Shown: piece by piece, positions 31,823 to 39,329 of the stretch | How positions within the stretch are numbered: position 1 is the stretch's first letter | Layout of the letters: each line of letters starts with the position of its first letter | Translations under genes and position numbers: made by a program | The notes under the pieces: model-generated | Seen by the model: only the letters and a program-made list of their open reading frames with translations | Databases searched by the model: none | What the model was told of the DNA's origin: nothing | Assembly (NCBI GenBank): GCA_945906935.1 | Contig: CAMDSO010000021.1 | Span: forward strand, 1 to 42,837 | DNA: 42,837 nt | From: Bordetella parapertussis | Lineage (GTDB): Bacteria; Pseudomonadota; Gammaproteobacteria; Burkholderiales; SG8-41 | Reading direction: 5' to 3'

Positions 31823-33139
31823 TTAGTCGGCGCTGGCGCCCGAGGCCCTGACGATTTTTTCGTATTTGCTGATTTCAGCTTGAATTAGCGCGCTGAATTG
31901 TTCAGGCGTGCCGCCCGTGGCGATGGCTCCAAGTGCGGCAAAACGCTCTTTTGCGACAGGGGTGTTGAGTGCCTGCACAATGGCGCTATTGAGCAGGGTG
32001 ATGATCTCGCGCGACGTGCCCGCCGGCGCCAGCACGCCGAACCAGGTGCCGATGTCGAAGCCGCGCAGCCCGCTTTCATCTAACGTCGGTGTTGATTGCA
32101 TGTGCGCGGCGCGTTGTCGTGTGGTCACCGCGAGTGCGCGCAGCCGCGTGTTTTGCACATTGGGTAGTGCCGAGGCCAGATTGTCGAACATCAATTCAAC
32201 CTGACCGCCGAGCAGATCGGTCACCGCCGGCGCGGCGCCCTTGTAGGGAATATGCGTCATCCGCACACCGGTCATGGTGTTAAAGAGTTCTCCAGCCAGA
32301 TGACCCGCGCTGCCGCCACCCCCCGAGGCGAAATGCAACTGTCCGGGGCGTGCTTTACCCAACTCAATCAAGTCGCGCACGTTGCGCGCAGGCAGCGCCG
32401 GATGCACGACCAGTACATTGGGCACCGTGGTGACCAGTGTCACTGGCGCAAAATCGCGCACCGGATCGTAGGGCAGTTTTCGATAGAGTGAGACGTTGAT
32501 GGCGTGCGTGCTGACCGCCCCCATCACAATCGTGTAGCCATCGGGCGCAGACTTCGCCACATAATCAGCACCAATATTGCCGCCCGCACCCGGTCGGTTA
32601 TCGATCATCACCGGTTGTTTCCAGGCGCGCGTGAGTTCTTGCGCGATCACGCGTGCGGCAATGTCGAGCGGACCGCCGGCGGGGAAGGGCACGACAAAGC
32701 GCAATGCCTTGGCCGGGAAAGCCGGTGTGTCGGCGGCATGGCTACTGCCTGCGGCAAGTCCTGCCATCACGGCGCATGCGATTAACAGTAGTTGCCAAAA
32801 TCCACGCTTGCTCGGGGATGGTCGAAAGAGGACGCCGTTGTTGCGTAAGTTTATAGAGCTTGTAGTATTTTCTTCTTTGTCACGCGATAGCAGGAAGAGG
32901 TGAGGACCAAGCAAGGCGACAGAGCGTGCCGCACTCGCTTCCCCGGCACGCGGTAGCGAGTAAATGGAGCAACGGGGCGAGGCAATAACGGTTGCGGCAT
33001 TGATATCCCCGCCCGGCGAAAGCGGGGAGAGGGCAGGGGTAAGAGGCGGGTGGTTCCATGGCAAGGTGCTCGCTCTGGCGTTGGTGCTCTCACACTGCGC
33101 AGAAGCAAATAAATTTCTCAAGAAATAAGCAGTCATCAT
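31823..33139 (-). CDS. Bug/TctC-family periplasmic binding protein, uncertain start
   Basis: The open frame is 438 codons, but the Bug domain proper begins only near residue 136, after a hydrophobic signal-like stretch (WQLLLIACAVMAGLAAGSSHA). The first 100 or so codons include a dispersed repeat (33002-33055) translated as LTPALSPLSPGGD and are probably not expressed. No ATG with a ribosome binding site precedes the signal peptide. A TTG at 32914 is one candidate and the ATG at 33139 another, both without good support. Bug motifs are strong: FPAKALRFVVPFPAGGPLD, DNRPGAGGNIGAD, GGGGSAGHLAGELF and IPYKGAAPAVTD. It stands alone between convergent and divergent neighbours. The start could also be damaged, which would make it a pseudogene. 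Confidence 0.85.
   Translation of the reverse strand: MMTAYFLRNLFASAQCESTNARASTLPWNHPPLTPALSPLSPGGDINAATVIASPRCSIYSLPRAGEASAARSVALLGPHLFLLSRDKEENTTSSINLRNNGVLFRPSPSKRGFWQLLLIACAVMAGLAAGSSHAADTPAFPAKALRFVVPFPAGGPLDIAARVIAQELTRAWKQPVMIDNRPGAGGNIGADYVAKSAPDGYTIVMGAVSTHAINVSLYRKLPYDPVRDFAPVTLVTTVPNVLVVHPALPARNVRDLIELGKARPGQLHFASGGGGSAGHLAGELFNTMTGVRMTHIPYKGAAPAVTDLLGGQVELMFDNLASALPNVQNTRLRALAVTTRQRAAHMQSTPTLDESGLRGFDIGTWFGVLAPAGTSREIITLLNSAIVQALNTPVAKERFAALGAIATGGTPEQFSALIQAEISKYEKIVRASGASAD
33002..33055. repeat. dispersed palindromic intergenic repeat
   Basis: A 7-bp inverted repeat, TCCCCGC at 33006-33012 with GCGGGGA at 33022-33028, is followed by GAGGGCAGGGGTAAGAGG. The minus-strand reading gives the LTPALSP peptide seen often as a mistranslation of repeats spread through proteobacterial intergenic DNA (established observation). 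Only one copy is present in this window. Confidence 0.55.
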
Positions 33140-33185
33140 GGCGCACCGATTTTAGGCTATGCGCGCCGAAGCGGCAGTATGCCTT

Positions 33186-33194
33186 TGCTATACT
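33186..33194 (+). promoter_or_regulatory. extended -10 promoter
   Basis: TGCTATACT carries a TG extension and a near-consensus TATACT. There is no clear -35. It would start transcription near 33201, about 20 bases before the ATG of the hydroxyacid oxidase at 33220. Confidence 0.55.
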
Positions 33195-33219
33195 GTAACG
33201 TCATGCCACGGGAGCACTT

Positions 33220-34380
33220 ATGAGTTACCGCAGCGCTTACAACATCGACGATCTGCGCACCCTTGCGCGCAAGCGTTTGCCGCAGATTGCATGGGATTAT
33301 CTCGAGCCCGGAGCCGAGGATAATGTTTCGTTGCGCGAAAACCGCGCCGCTTTTGAGCGTATCAAGCTGTTGCCGCGTACGTTGGTCGATGTGTCTAAGC
33401 GTTCACAGAAGGTCACCATTTTTGGCAAGGAATATGCCGCGCCGTTTGGCGTCGCACCCACCGGCGCCGCCGGCATCTATAGCTTTGCCGCCGATATCGC
33501 ACTGGCACGCGCCGCGCGCGACGCCAACGTGCCGTTTGTGTTGTCGACTGCGTCCTTCGAGCCGATGGAGAAGGTGGCGCGCGCGGCCGCCGGTGCTACG
33601 CTGTGGTTTCAGCTCTATATGTCGAAAAACCGCGAGGCGGCTGCACGCCTCGTCAATCGCGCGCGTGACGCCGGTTACGAAGCCCTGATCGTCACCACCG
33701 ATGTGCCGATGATCGGCAACCGCGAACCGAACTTGCGCAACGGCTGGCAGATTCCGTTCAAGCTGGGTGTGAAGAATATGATCGACGGCGTGCTGCATCC
33801 GCACTGGTTGCTCAACACCTTTGTGCGCACGCTGCTGGATTCGGGTGTGCCGCGTTTTCAGAATACCGATGTCAATGTTGGTGGCCGCATCATCACCACC
33901 GATCTCGGCCAGTTTCGTCAGCAGCGCGATTCGCTCGACTGGAGCGACTTCCAGTGGTTGCGTGAAATCTGGCCGCACAAATTTTTTATCAAGGGTGTGC
34001 TGCATGCCGAGGATGCACGCTTGGCGGTGCAATACGGTGCCGACGGTGTGTTCGTCTCGAACCATGGGGGGCGCCAGCTCGACGGCGCGCAGGCGACGAT
34101 CGAGGTGTTGCCGGAAATTCGTGCCGCGGTGGGGCCGGACAAGCTCGTCATGCTCGACGGCGGCATCCGTCGCGGCTCCGATGTGGTGAAGGCGCTGGCG
34201 CTGGGCGCCGACATGGCCTTTGCCGGACGTGCACCGCTGTATGGTGTCGCTGCCGGCGGTGAGGCGGGGGCGCGGCACGCCATTGAGTTGCTGAAGTCCG
34301 AGGTTGACCGTGTCATCGCGCTCATCGGTTGCCCCGATGTCAAACAACTGGGCGCGCAATATCTCGCCCGTTGCACATAG
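33220..34380 (+). CDS. FMN-dependent alpha-hydroxyacid oxidase/dehydrogenase
   Basis: The 386-residue protein matches the lactate/mandelate/glycolate oxidase family. FMN and substrate residues are visible: Tyr27 in WDYLEPGAED, the PFGVAPTGAAG loop, Lys258 in FIKGVLHAEDA, His282 and Arg285 in SNHGGRQLDGA, and the phosphate loop GGIRRGSDVVKALALGA. It oxidises an L-2-hydroxyacid to the 2-keto acid. The residues 180-225 region could contain the membrane-association loop used in membrane-bound members, but no clear membrane span is seen. GGGAG precedes the ATG. PrpF follows 75 bp downstream and probably shares the transcript up to the terminator at 35671, so the hydroxyacid may be related to 2-methylisocitrate-like compounds (inference). 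Confidence 0.93.
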   Translation: MSYRSAYNIDDLRTLARKRLPQIAWDYLEPGAEDNVSLRENRAAFERIKLLPRTLVDVSKRSQKVTIFGKEYAAPFGVAPTGAAGIYSFAADIALARAARDANVPFVLSTASFEPMEKVARAAAGATLWFQLYMSKNREAAARLVNRARDAGYEALIVTTDVPMIGNREPNLRNGWQIPFKLGVKNMIDGVLHPHWLLNTFVRTLLDSGVPRFQNTDVNVGGRIITTDLGQFRQQRDSLDWSDFQWLREIWPHKFFIKGVLHAEDARLAVQYGADGVFVSNHGGRQLDGAQATIEVLPEIRAAVGPDKLVMLDGGIRRGSDVVKALALGADMAFAGRAPLYGVAAGGEAGARHAIELLKSEVDRVIALIGCPDVKQLGAQYLARCT

Positions 34381-34455
34381 CGTCGATCACGCCTGCGCAG
34401 TAAAATCGAAGCTACTTGCAGGCGGCGTCCGTTGCCCTGCCCACGGAGGAATCCC

Positions 34456-35652
34456 ATGAAACAACTCAAACTTCCCGCGGTGTTCATGCGCGGCGGTACC
34501 AGCAATGCCATCGTCTTCCATGCGCGTGACCTGCCGGCCGATCGCGCTGAATGGGATGATATTTTTCTCGCCGCCATCGGCAGCCCTGATCCCTACGGTC
34601 GTCAGCTTGATGGCATGGGCGGTGGTGTGTCGTCGGTGTCGAAAGTCTGTGTGGTTGGCCCGTCGAGCCACCCGGACGCTGATATTGATTACACCTTCGC
34701 CCAAGTGCAGGTGAAAGAAGCCAAGGTCGATTACTCGGCCAATTGCGGCAATATGTCCTCGGCGATGGGTCCCTTCGCGGTGGATGAGGGCATCGTCAAG
34801 GTTAGCGGCAACGAGGCGTTGGTGCGCGTGCACAACACCAATACCAAAAAGATTATTAATTCGCGCTTCGCCATCGATGATGGTCTGTCGGCGGTGGATG
34901 GCGATCTGGCCATACCCGGCGTCTCGGCTACTGGTTCGCCGGTGCGTCTCGAGTTTTGCGAGCCCGGTGGCGCGGCCACCGGCAAGCTGTTGCCGACGGG
35001 TAACGTGGTCGACACGCTCGATGTGCCCGGTGTCGGCAAGATCAAGGCGTCACTGGTGGATGCCGCCAATGCCTGCTGCTTTATCAGCGCCGCCGATCTT
35101 GGCCTTACCGGGACGGAAATGCCCGATGCCATTGAGCAGGATGCCGCCTTGATGGAGAAATTACAGAATATCCGTCTGGCAGCATCGGTGGCGATGGGTA
35201 TCACGCCCAATCTTGAAGAAGCGGCGAAGAAAAAAGCCGTGCCCTTTGTCGGCTTTGTCAGCGCACCGCAGGATGCTCCCTCGCTGTCGGGCGACCCGAC
35301 ACGCGCCGCCGACGTTGATCTGACCGGTCGCATGCTCTCCAATGGTCAGCCGCATCGCGCGTTGCCGCTGACCTGTTCGTTGTGCATGGCGGTGGCCGCG
35401 CGGATTGACGGTAGCATCGTGCAACAGGCGGCGCGTGCGAACGCAGATGTGGCCGCGCCCATTCGTATTGCCATGCCCTCGGGTATTTTGACTGTGGCTT
35501 CCACCGTCGGCAAAAAAGATGGCAAATGGCATGCCGAGCAGGGTGCTTTTTATCGCACGCAACGCCGCTTGTTTGATGGCTATGTCTACGTGCGCGCTTC
35601 GCGCGTGCCGGGCATGGTGGCGAAGGCGGGCGGTAAGCTGAAGGCGGCTTAA
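34456..35652 (+). CDS. prpF: PrpF-family isomerase (2-methylaconitate cis-trans isomerase type)
   Basis: The ATG at 34456 behind GGAGGA gives 398 residues starting MKQLKLPAVFMRGGTSNA, the standard PrpF N-terminus. Lys63 (SSVSKVCVV) and Cys97 (DYSANCGNMSSAMG) correspond to Lys73 and Cys107 of the characterised PrpF with a constant offset of ten, so the isomerisation site is intact. PrpF moves a double bond or changes the configuration of 2-methylaconitate. Many paralogues work on other acids such as 4-oxalomesaconate, so the symbol marks the family. In the methylcitrate pathway it works with AcnD, and an aconitase is not seen here. It follows the hydroxyacid oxidase and ends at a strong hairpin. 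Confidence 0.9.
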   Translation: MKQLKLPAVFMRGGTSNAIVFHARDLPADRAEWDDIFLAAIGSPDPYGRQLDGMGGGVSSVSKVCVVGPSSHPDADIDYTFAQVQVKEAKVDYSANCGNMSSAMGPFAVDEGIVKVSGNEALVRVHNTNTKKIINSRFAIDDGLSAVDGDLAIPGVSATGSPVRLEFCEPGGAATGKLLPTGNVVDTLDVPGVGKIKASLVDAANACCFISAADLGLTGTEMPDAIEQDAALMEKLQNIRLAASVAMGITPNLEEAAKKKAVPFVGFVSAPQDAPSLSGDPTRAADVDLTGRMLSNGQPHRALPLTCSLCMAVAARIDGSIVQQAARANADVAAPIRIAMPSGILTVASTVGKKDGKWHAEQGAFYRTQRRLFDGYVYVRASRVPGMVAKAGGKLKAA

Positions 35653-35670
35653 GCTTCTGCTGCGGCATTA

Positions 35671-35696
35671 AAAAAGGGCGCTGTGGCGCCCTTTTT
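35671..35696. terminator. bidirectional intrinsic terminator
   Basis: A perfect 11-bp stem, AAAAAGGGCGC at 35671-35681 with GCGCCCTTTTT at 35686-35696, has a 4-base loop. T runs lie on both strands, placed between the convergent PrpF and TspO genes. Confidence 0.92.
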
Positions 35697-35740
35697 ATTT
35701 TCTAACGTGGTGGCGGCAACGCATGCCGCGCGACGCTCAA

Positions 35741-36235
35741 TCAGAGTAACGTCGGATTGTGCCGCCACACCGACCAGGTGAGCGCAGAGGCGAAGCAGAC
35801 CCAGACCAGATAAGGCAGCAGCAAGACTGCGGCCAGACGGCTGACGCGCCAGAAGGTGATGACGGTAGCGACAATCAGGGTCAGCAGGATCAGCACCTCA
35901 CCGAAGGCGCCAGCACCGTTACGCCAGGCAAAGAATAACCACGACCAGAGTGCGTTGGCACAAAGCTGCGCGAAAAAAATCATCAGCGCGACGGCAACGC
36001 CTTTGTTGTGTTGTTGGCGCCAGACCAGCCAGGCAGCAAAGCCCATCATGGTGTAGAGCGTCGACCATACAGGCGCGAAGACAGAGCCCGGTGGCGCCCA
36101 TGCCGGACGCGTGAGTTGGGCGTAGAAGCCGGCCGCATCGATTGATGCAATCGCGCCGATGCCGGCGGTGATAAAGGCGACGGCGAGGCAGGCGGCGAGG
36201 CCGACCAGTTGGGCAAGAGGCGTTCGTTTAGACAT
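35741..36235 (-). CDS. TspO/MBR family membrane protein
   Basis: The 164-residue protein has five hydrophobic helices and the Trp-rich signatures of TspO/translocator proteins: FYAQLTRPAWAPPGSVFAPV with the WxPP loop, and WSTLYTMMGFAAWLVWR. TspO proteins bind porphyrins and related tetrapyrroles and act in stress and photosynthesis regulation in bacteria. Length is typical. It ends convergent with PrpF at the shared terminator and has no obvious operon partner, since the YccF gene 71 bp upstream on the same strand has its own stop and spacing. The assignment is good from motifs; the physiological role is unknown here. Confidence 0.9.
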   Translation of the reverse strand: MSKRTPLAQLVGLAACLAVAFITAGIGAIASIDAAGFYAQLTRPAWAPPGSVFAPVWSTLYTMMGFAAWLVWRQQHNKGVAVALMIFFAQLCANALWSWLFFAWRNGAGAFGEVLILLTLIVATVITFWRVSRLAAVLLLPYLVWVCFASALTWSVWRHNPTLL

Positions 36236-36306
36236 CAGGCGCGCAGATTATCACGGTTTGTGCGAGGTCTATCGGAGACCACCTCGTCGACTTCGATGGT
36301 GTCGCG

Positions 36307-36768
36307 TTAGTCAATTCCACGCATGGTGGCGACGGCTGCTTCAGCGTTCGCTTTGCGCGCTGCCGCGGCAACTTCTGATGAAACGATGGTTTTGCCGATC
36401 GGCGCCAGTGCAATCCCCGCCAGCTTCAGGTGTTGAATGCCAAACGGTATGCCGATAATGGTTATCAGGCAGAGCACCGCGGAGAGCAGATGTCCGATGG
36501 CAAGCCAGACACCCGCAAACACAAACCAAACGACGTTACCCAACATGCCAAGGCCGCCGGTTCCGATATCGTCTTTTTGCTTCAGTTCTTTTCGGCTTAT
36601 TGCCTCTTTGCCGAAAGGGAAGAAGGTGAACTGGCCGATGACGAAGCAGGCTTTTCCCCATGGGATGCCGACGATGGATAAAAACGCCAACAAGCCGACG
36701 AGCCACCAGGCCAGGCCCATCAGGATGCCGCCCAAAATAAACCAAATGAAATTGCCGATGCTACGCAT
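36307..36768 (-). CDS. YccF domain-containing inner membrane protein
   Basis: The 153-residue protein has the tandem YccF domain pattern: two repeats each with GNFIWFILGG/GNVVWFVFAG, followed by paired hydrophobic helices and a short IGIPWG/IGIPFG turn (at IVGIPWGKACFVIGQFTFFP and ITIIGIPFGIQHLKLAGIAL). There are four membrane segments in all. A C-terminal segment of about 15 charged, Ala-rich residues is cytosolic. YccF proteins are small inner-membrane proteins of unknown function. The gene is on the minus strand, upstream of TspO, and may be co-transcribed. Confidence 0.9.
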   Translation of the reverse strand: MRSIGNFIWFILGGILMGLAWWLVGLLAFLSIVGIPWGKACFVIGQFTFFPFGKEAISRKELKQKDDIGTGGLGMLGNVVWFVFAGVWLAIGHLLSAVLCLITIIGIPFGIQHLKLAGIALAPIGKTIVSSEVAAAARKANAEAAVATMRGID

Positions 36769-37070
36769 GGTGTTATTTCCTTATTGCAGATGCCTCACGT
36801 TTGAAATCAACCGCCGCAGAAGGCGCTGAACGGCAACGAGTTGCCGGGCTGCGCGCGTGCACGAAACCCAACCATCCTGCTTGCTCACTGCGCCGAGTGC
36901 GAGCCAAACAGGTTGCCCGCTGGATCGATGCCCCATGCGATGAAGCCGTACTGCGGTGATGTCGGGTTGCCTGATGCGCATGCCCGCAAATATCCGCGCG
37001 CCCCTGACATTACGAAGCGCATCTGTCGCCATATTCTGCGTTCCCGCGGGATTACCAGCGCATTTAAGGC
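36769..37070. other. intergenic region with a possible gene remnant
   Basis: About 300 bases lie between YccF (36768) and the AhpD-like gene (37071). A short minus-strand remnant is annotated separately at 36885-37022. An 83-codon minus frame at 36781-37032 has Arg-rich composition and no family features, so I treat it as non-coding. No promoter or terminator is obvious. Confidence 0.45.
36885..37022 (-). pseudogene. possible remnant of a glyoxalase-fold (VOC) gene
   Basis: A 45-codon frame from an ATG at 37022 to a stop at 36885 ends FIAWGIDPAGNLFGSHSAQ. This resembles the last strand of VOC/glyoxalase-type proteins, where a DPDGN turn and an L-F/L-G follow. The upstream part of the domain is absent, with a stop about 50 bases further upstream in frame. 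If real, it is a decayed gene with only its 3' end left. Could be chance. Confidence 0.3.
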
Positions 37071-37724
37071 TTAAGCCGCGCCTGCCTTCGGTCCGGCCTT
37101 TTTATGCGCCCAGTATTCCGGCGATGCCTTGGTCTTGGCGAGGGCTTCAGCGTTTTCAGTGCCCGGGGCCATCGAGGCATTGGTGCCGGCCATCACCTGA
37201 TGGTGATCGATGTTCAATAGGCGCAGCCAGCTTTGCTGGCCCAGCGTCAAGCCAATCGCGCAGCCGAGTTCAACCAGTTCGGCTTCGCTGAAGTGTTGGT
37301 GCATGCGTGCCCAGTAGGCGTCATCGGTATCCAGACGCCAGACGATGGCTTCCGCGTAGGCGAGCGCGGCCTTTTGCCGTTCGTTGTATTTGACCGATTT
37401 TTCAAAGTTGATCAGGTCGTCGTAATGCGTTTCCTGCAGACCCTGTTCGGCGCCCTTGATCGAGCGCTGGTTACCGCAGAATTCGCAGATCACCGAACGT
37501 GAGACATAGACGCGGCAGAGTTCCTTCACGGCGTGGTCGAGAATGCCGTTGCGGAAAACCTTGTGCCACGAATCGGCAAAAAACCAGAAGCAGTCTTTGA
37601 CATGTGCGCGCACCGCCGAGCTTTCCGGGCGTGGTGTGCCTTCGCGCGCGCAGCGTTCCATTTCGGCGCGCATGTTGTCGTCCATTTGTTCGAGCGGCAC
37701 GTAACTGATGCGTTGCTTGGCCAT
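37071..37724 (-). CDS. carboxymuconolactone decarboxylase/AhpD-like protein
   Basis: The 217-residue soluble protein has the AhpD-like helical core with a proton-relay Glu (VKELCRVYVSRSV) and a CxxC pair (Cys80 and Cys83 in ICEFCGNQRS), followed by a second helical stretch (INFEKSVKYNERQKAALAYA). The CxxC points to the AhpD peroxidase-like branch and not to gamma-carboxymuconolactone decarboxylase proper. It may take part in alkyl hydroperoxide reduction or another thiol reaction. It lies 42 bp downstream of the MFS gene on the same strand and may be in that transcript. Confidence 0.88.
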   Translation of the reverse strand: MAKQRISYVPLEQMDDNMRAEMERCAREGTPRPESSAVRAHVKDCFWFFADSWHKVFRNGILDHAVKELCRVYVSRSVICEFCGNQRSIKGAEQGLQETHYDDLINFEKSVKYNERQKAALAYAEAIVWRLDTDDAYWARMHQHFSEAELVELGCAIGLTLGQQSWLRLLNIDHHQVMAGTNASMAPGTENAEALAKTKASPEYWAHKKAGPKAGAA

Positions 37725-37766
37725 GGGGGCTCCGGTCGGCAGGTTTTTAAGGGGCGGAAGCTTACG

Positions 37767-38948
37767 TTATTTGCGCAGTGATTGCAGCGCCGGTCGCAGC
37801 ACCAGGCAGGCCGGTAGCGTCAGCAACGCCAGTAGCGCGGTGACGATCATCGCATCGGCGACACCGATGGCGTCGCCCAACACGCCGAGTGCCAGCGGCG
37901 TGATAAGGCCGCAGGTCGAGCCCAGGGTGTAGAACAGCCCGAAGGCGCGCGGCAGTTTGTCTGGTTCGACCAGATCACCGATGGTGGCGTAGAGTGCGGA
38001 TGAGGTGCCGTTGAGGGCGATGCCGATTACCGGTAGCAACAGATAGGCCGCGACATCGGGCAGCACCAGCAACAGCAAGATGCCCGCACCGGTGCCGATT
38101 TCGGTGAGCACGATGGTGCGCACCACCCCGAACCGTTCGGCGAGAAAACCGCAGGCGAGTTTGCCCGCCATGCCGCCGATCAGCACCAGCGGCACCGACA
38201 GCGCCGCCCATCCGGCCGGCAGGTTCCTGGCGATCATCAGGAAGGCAATGAAGGTGAGAAAGCCGGTGCGCACACCGTTGTCGATAATTTCAATGATGCA
38301 CAATGCGGCAAAGCCGCCGCGATGGCGTATGCCCCAGCCGCTGTTGGTGGTGCGCTTGCTAGCGGCGGCAAGGCTTGGCGGGCGGCCGATGTTGTGATCG
38401 ATGACGATCAGTAGTGTCAGCGCCGCCGCTAACGCCACGCTGCCGAAAACCGTCACCGGTATCTGCCACGGCACGCCGGCGACTGCCAGCATGCTGATGG
38501 TGCCGCCAAAGGCGAACTTGCCGACGTCCCCGGCAAAGTTGTAAGTGCCAAGCGCGGCGCGCCGGCCGTCACCGGGATAGGCGTGCGAGATCAGCGTTGA
38601 GCACAGCGGGTGTTGAAAGGCTGAGCCGAAGCCGGCACAGAACAGCGCCAGTAACACGGCGACGAAACCGCTGGCCTGTCCGAGCGCAATGTAGGAAAGT
38701 CCGGCGCAGGCGGTACCGAAGGCAAGCAGGTTGCGCGCGCCGACGCGTTCGGCGAGCAAACCTGCAGGTGTTTGAAACAGCGCCATCGCTGCGCGCAACG
38801 CCGAGCGCACCAAACCGACCTGGGCCAGTGTCAGACCAAAGCTTTGCGCCAGCATCGGCAGCAGCACATAGCTCATGTCAGACAGGCCGTCGTGCAGGGT
38901 ATGCGTGGTGCAGCAGGCGGTGAGTGTGCGTTTCGGTGTGCTGGTCAT
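37767..38948 (-). CDS. MFS transporter
   Basis: The 393-residue inner membrane protein has twelve predicted helices and the MFS signature loop LLAERVGARNLLAFGTA between helices 2 and 3. The N-terminus MTSTPKRTLTACCTTHTLHD is short and cytosolic, followed by DGLSDMSYVLLPMLAQ, which resembles the fosmidomycin-resistance (Fsr) type N-terminal helix. No strong Shine-Dalgarno is seen before the ATG. Substrate unknown. It is followed by the AhpD-like gene on the same strand. It is not related by sequence pattern to the MFS gene at 29118 beyond the superfamily level. Confidence 0.88.
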   Translation of the reverse strand: MTSTPKRTLTACCTTHTLHDGLSDMSYVLLPMLAQSFGLTLAQVGLVRSALRAAMALFQTPAGLLAERVGARNLLAFGTACAGLSYIALGQASGFVAVLLALFCAGFGSAFQHPLCSTLISHAYPGDGRRAALGTYNFAGDVGKFAFGGTISMLAVAGVPWQIPVTVFGSVALAAALTLLIVIDHNIGRPPSLAAASKRTTNSGWGIRHRGGFAALCIIEIIDNGVRTGFLTFIAFLMIARNLPAGWAALSVPLVLIGGMAGKLACGFLAERFGVVRTIVLTEIGTGAGILLLLVLPDVAAYLLLPVIGIALNGTSSALYATIGDLVEPDKLPRAFGLFYTLGSTCGLITPLALGVLGDAIGVADAMIVTALLALLTLPACLVLRPALQSLRK

Positions 38949-39064
38949 GCTGCGGTTGTGTCGGCGGCGGCGATGGACGGGGGCTCATCATAGCAGCGGG
39001 CGCGCGCATGGCGCCGCAGTGTAAAATGCTCCGCACTTTCATTCACAGCCGGACGCCACAGCGT

Positions 39065-39319
39065 ATGCAGATCGTTATTTATTGTTTCGCCGCGGGCTTT
39101 CTCTTTTTTGCCGCGGCGCTGATGTTCGCTTATTTTCGTTCGCGCCATTACGGGCTGTTTCTGATCGGGCTCACCTACGCCTCAGCGGGTATCCTCGCCA
39201 TCGTGGCGAACGACTGGTGGCCCTTGCCGGCGGGTTTTGCGCTGGCCTGGGTGTTGCGCATGCTCGGCCTCGATCCCGATCCGGCCCTGCAAAAGAAAGA
39301 CGATACGCCGCAAAATTAA
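39065..39319 (+). CDS. small two-helix membrane protein
   Basis: The ATG at 39065 is chosen over the upstream frame start (38924), which overlaps the divergent MFS region. The 84-residue product begins MQIVIYCFAAGFLFFAAALM and has two or three hydrophobic segments (about 2-22, 30-47 and 53-66), then a charged C-terminus DPDPALQKKDDTPQN. I do not recognise a named family. The hydrophobic pattern and intact frame support coding. It ends 10 bases before the convergent Bug gene. Confidence 0.65.
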   Translation: MQIVIYCFAAGFLFFAAALMFAYFRSRHYGLFLIGLTYASAGILAIVANDWWPLPAGFALAWVLRMLGLDPDPALQKKDDTPQN

Positions 39320-39329
39320 TGGCGGCGTG

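Noticed and set aside
36781-37032. 83-codon minus-strand frame as a gene
   Set aside because: Arg-rich, no initiation signal, overlaps a better remnant frame, no family motif.
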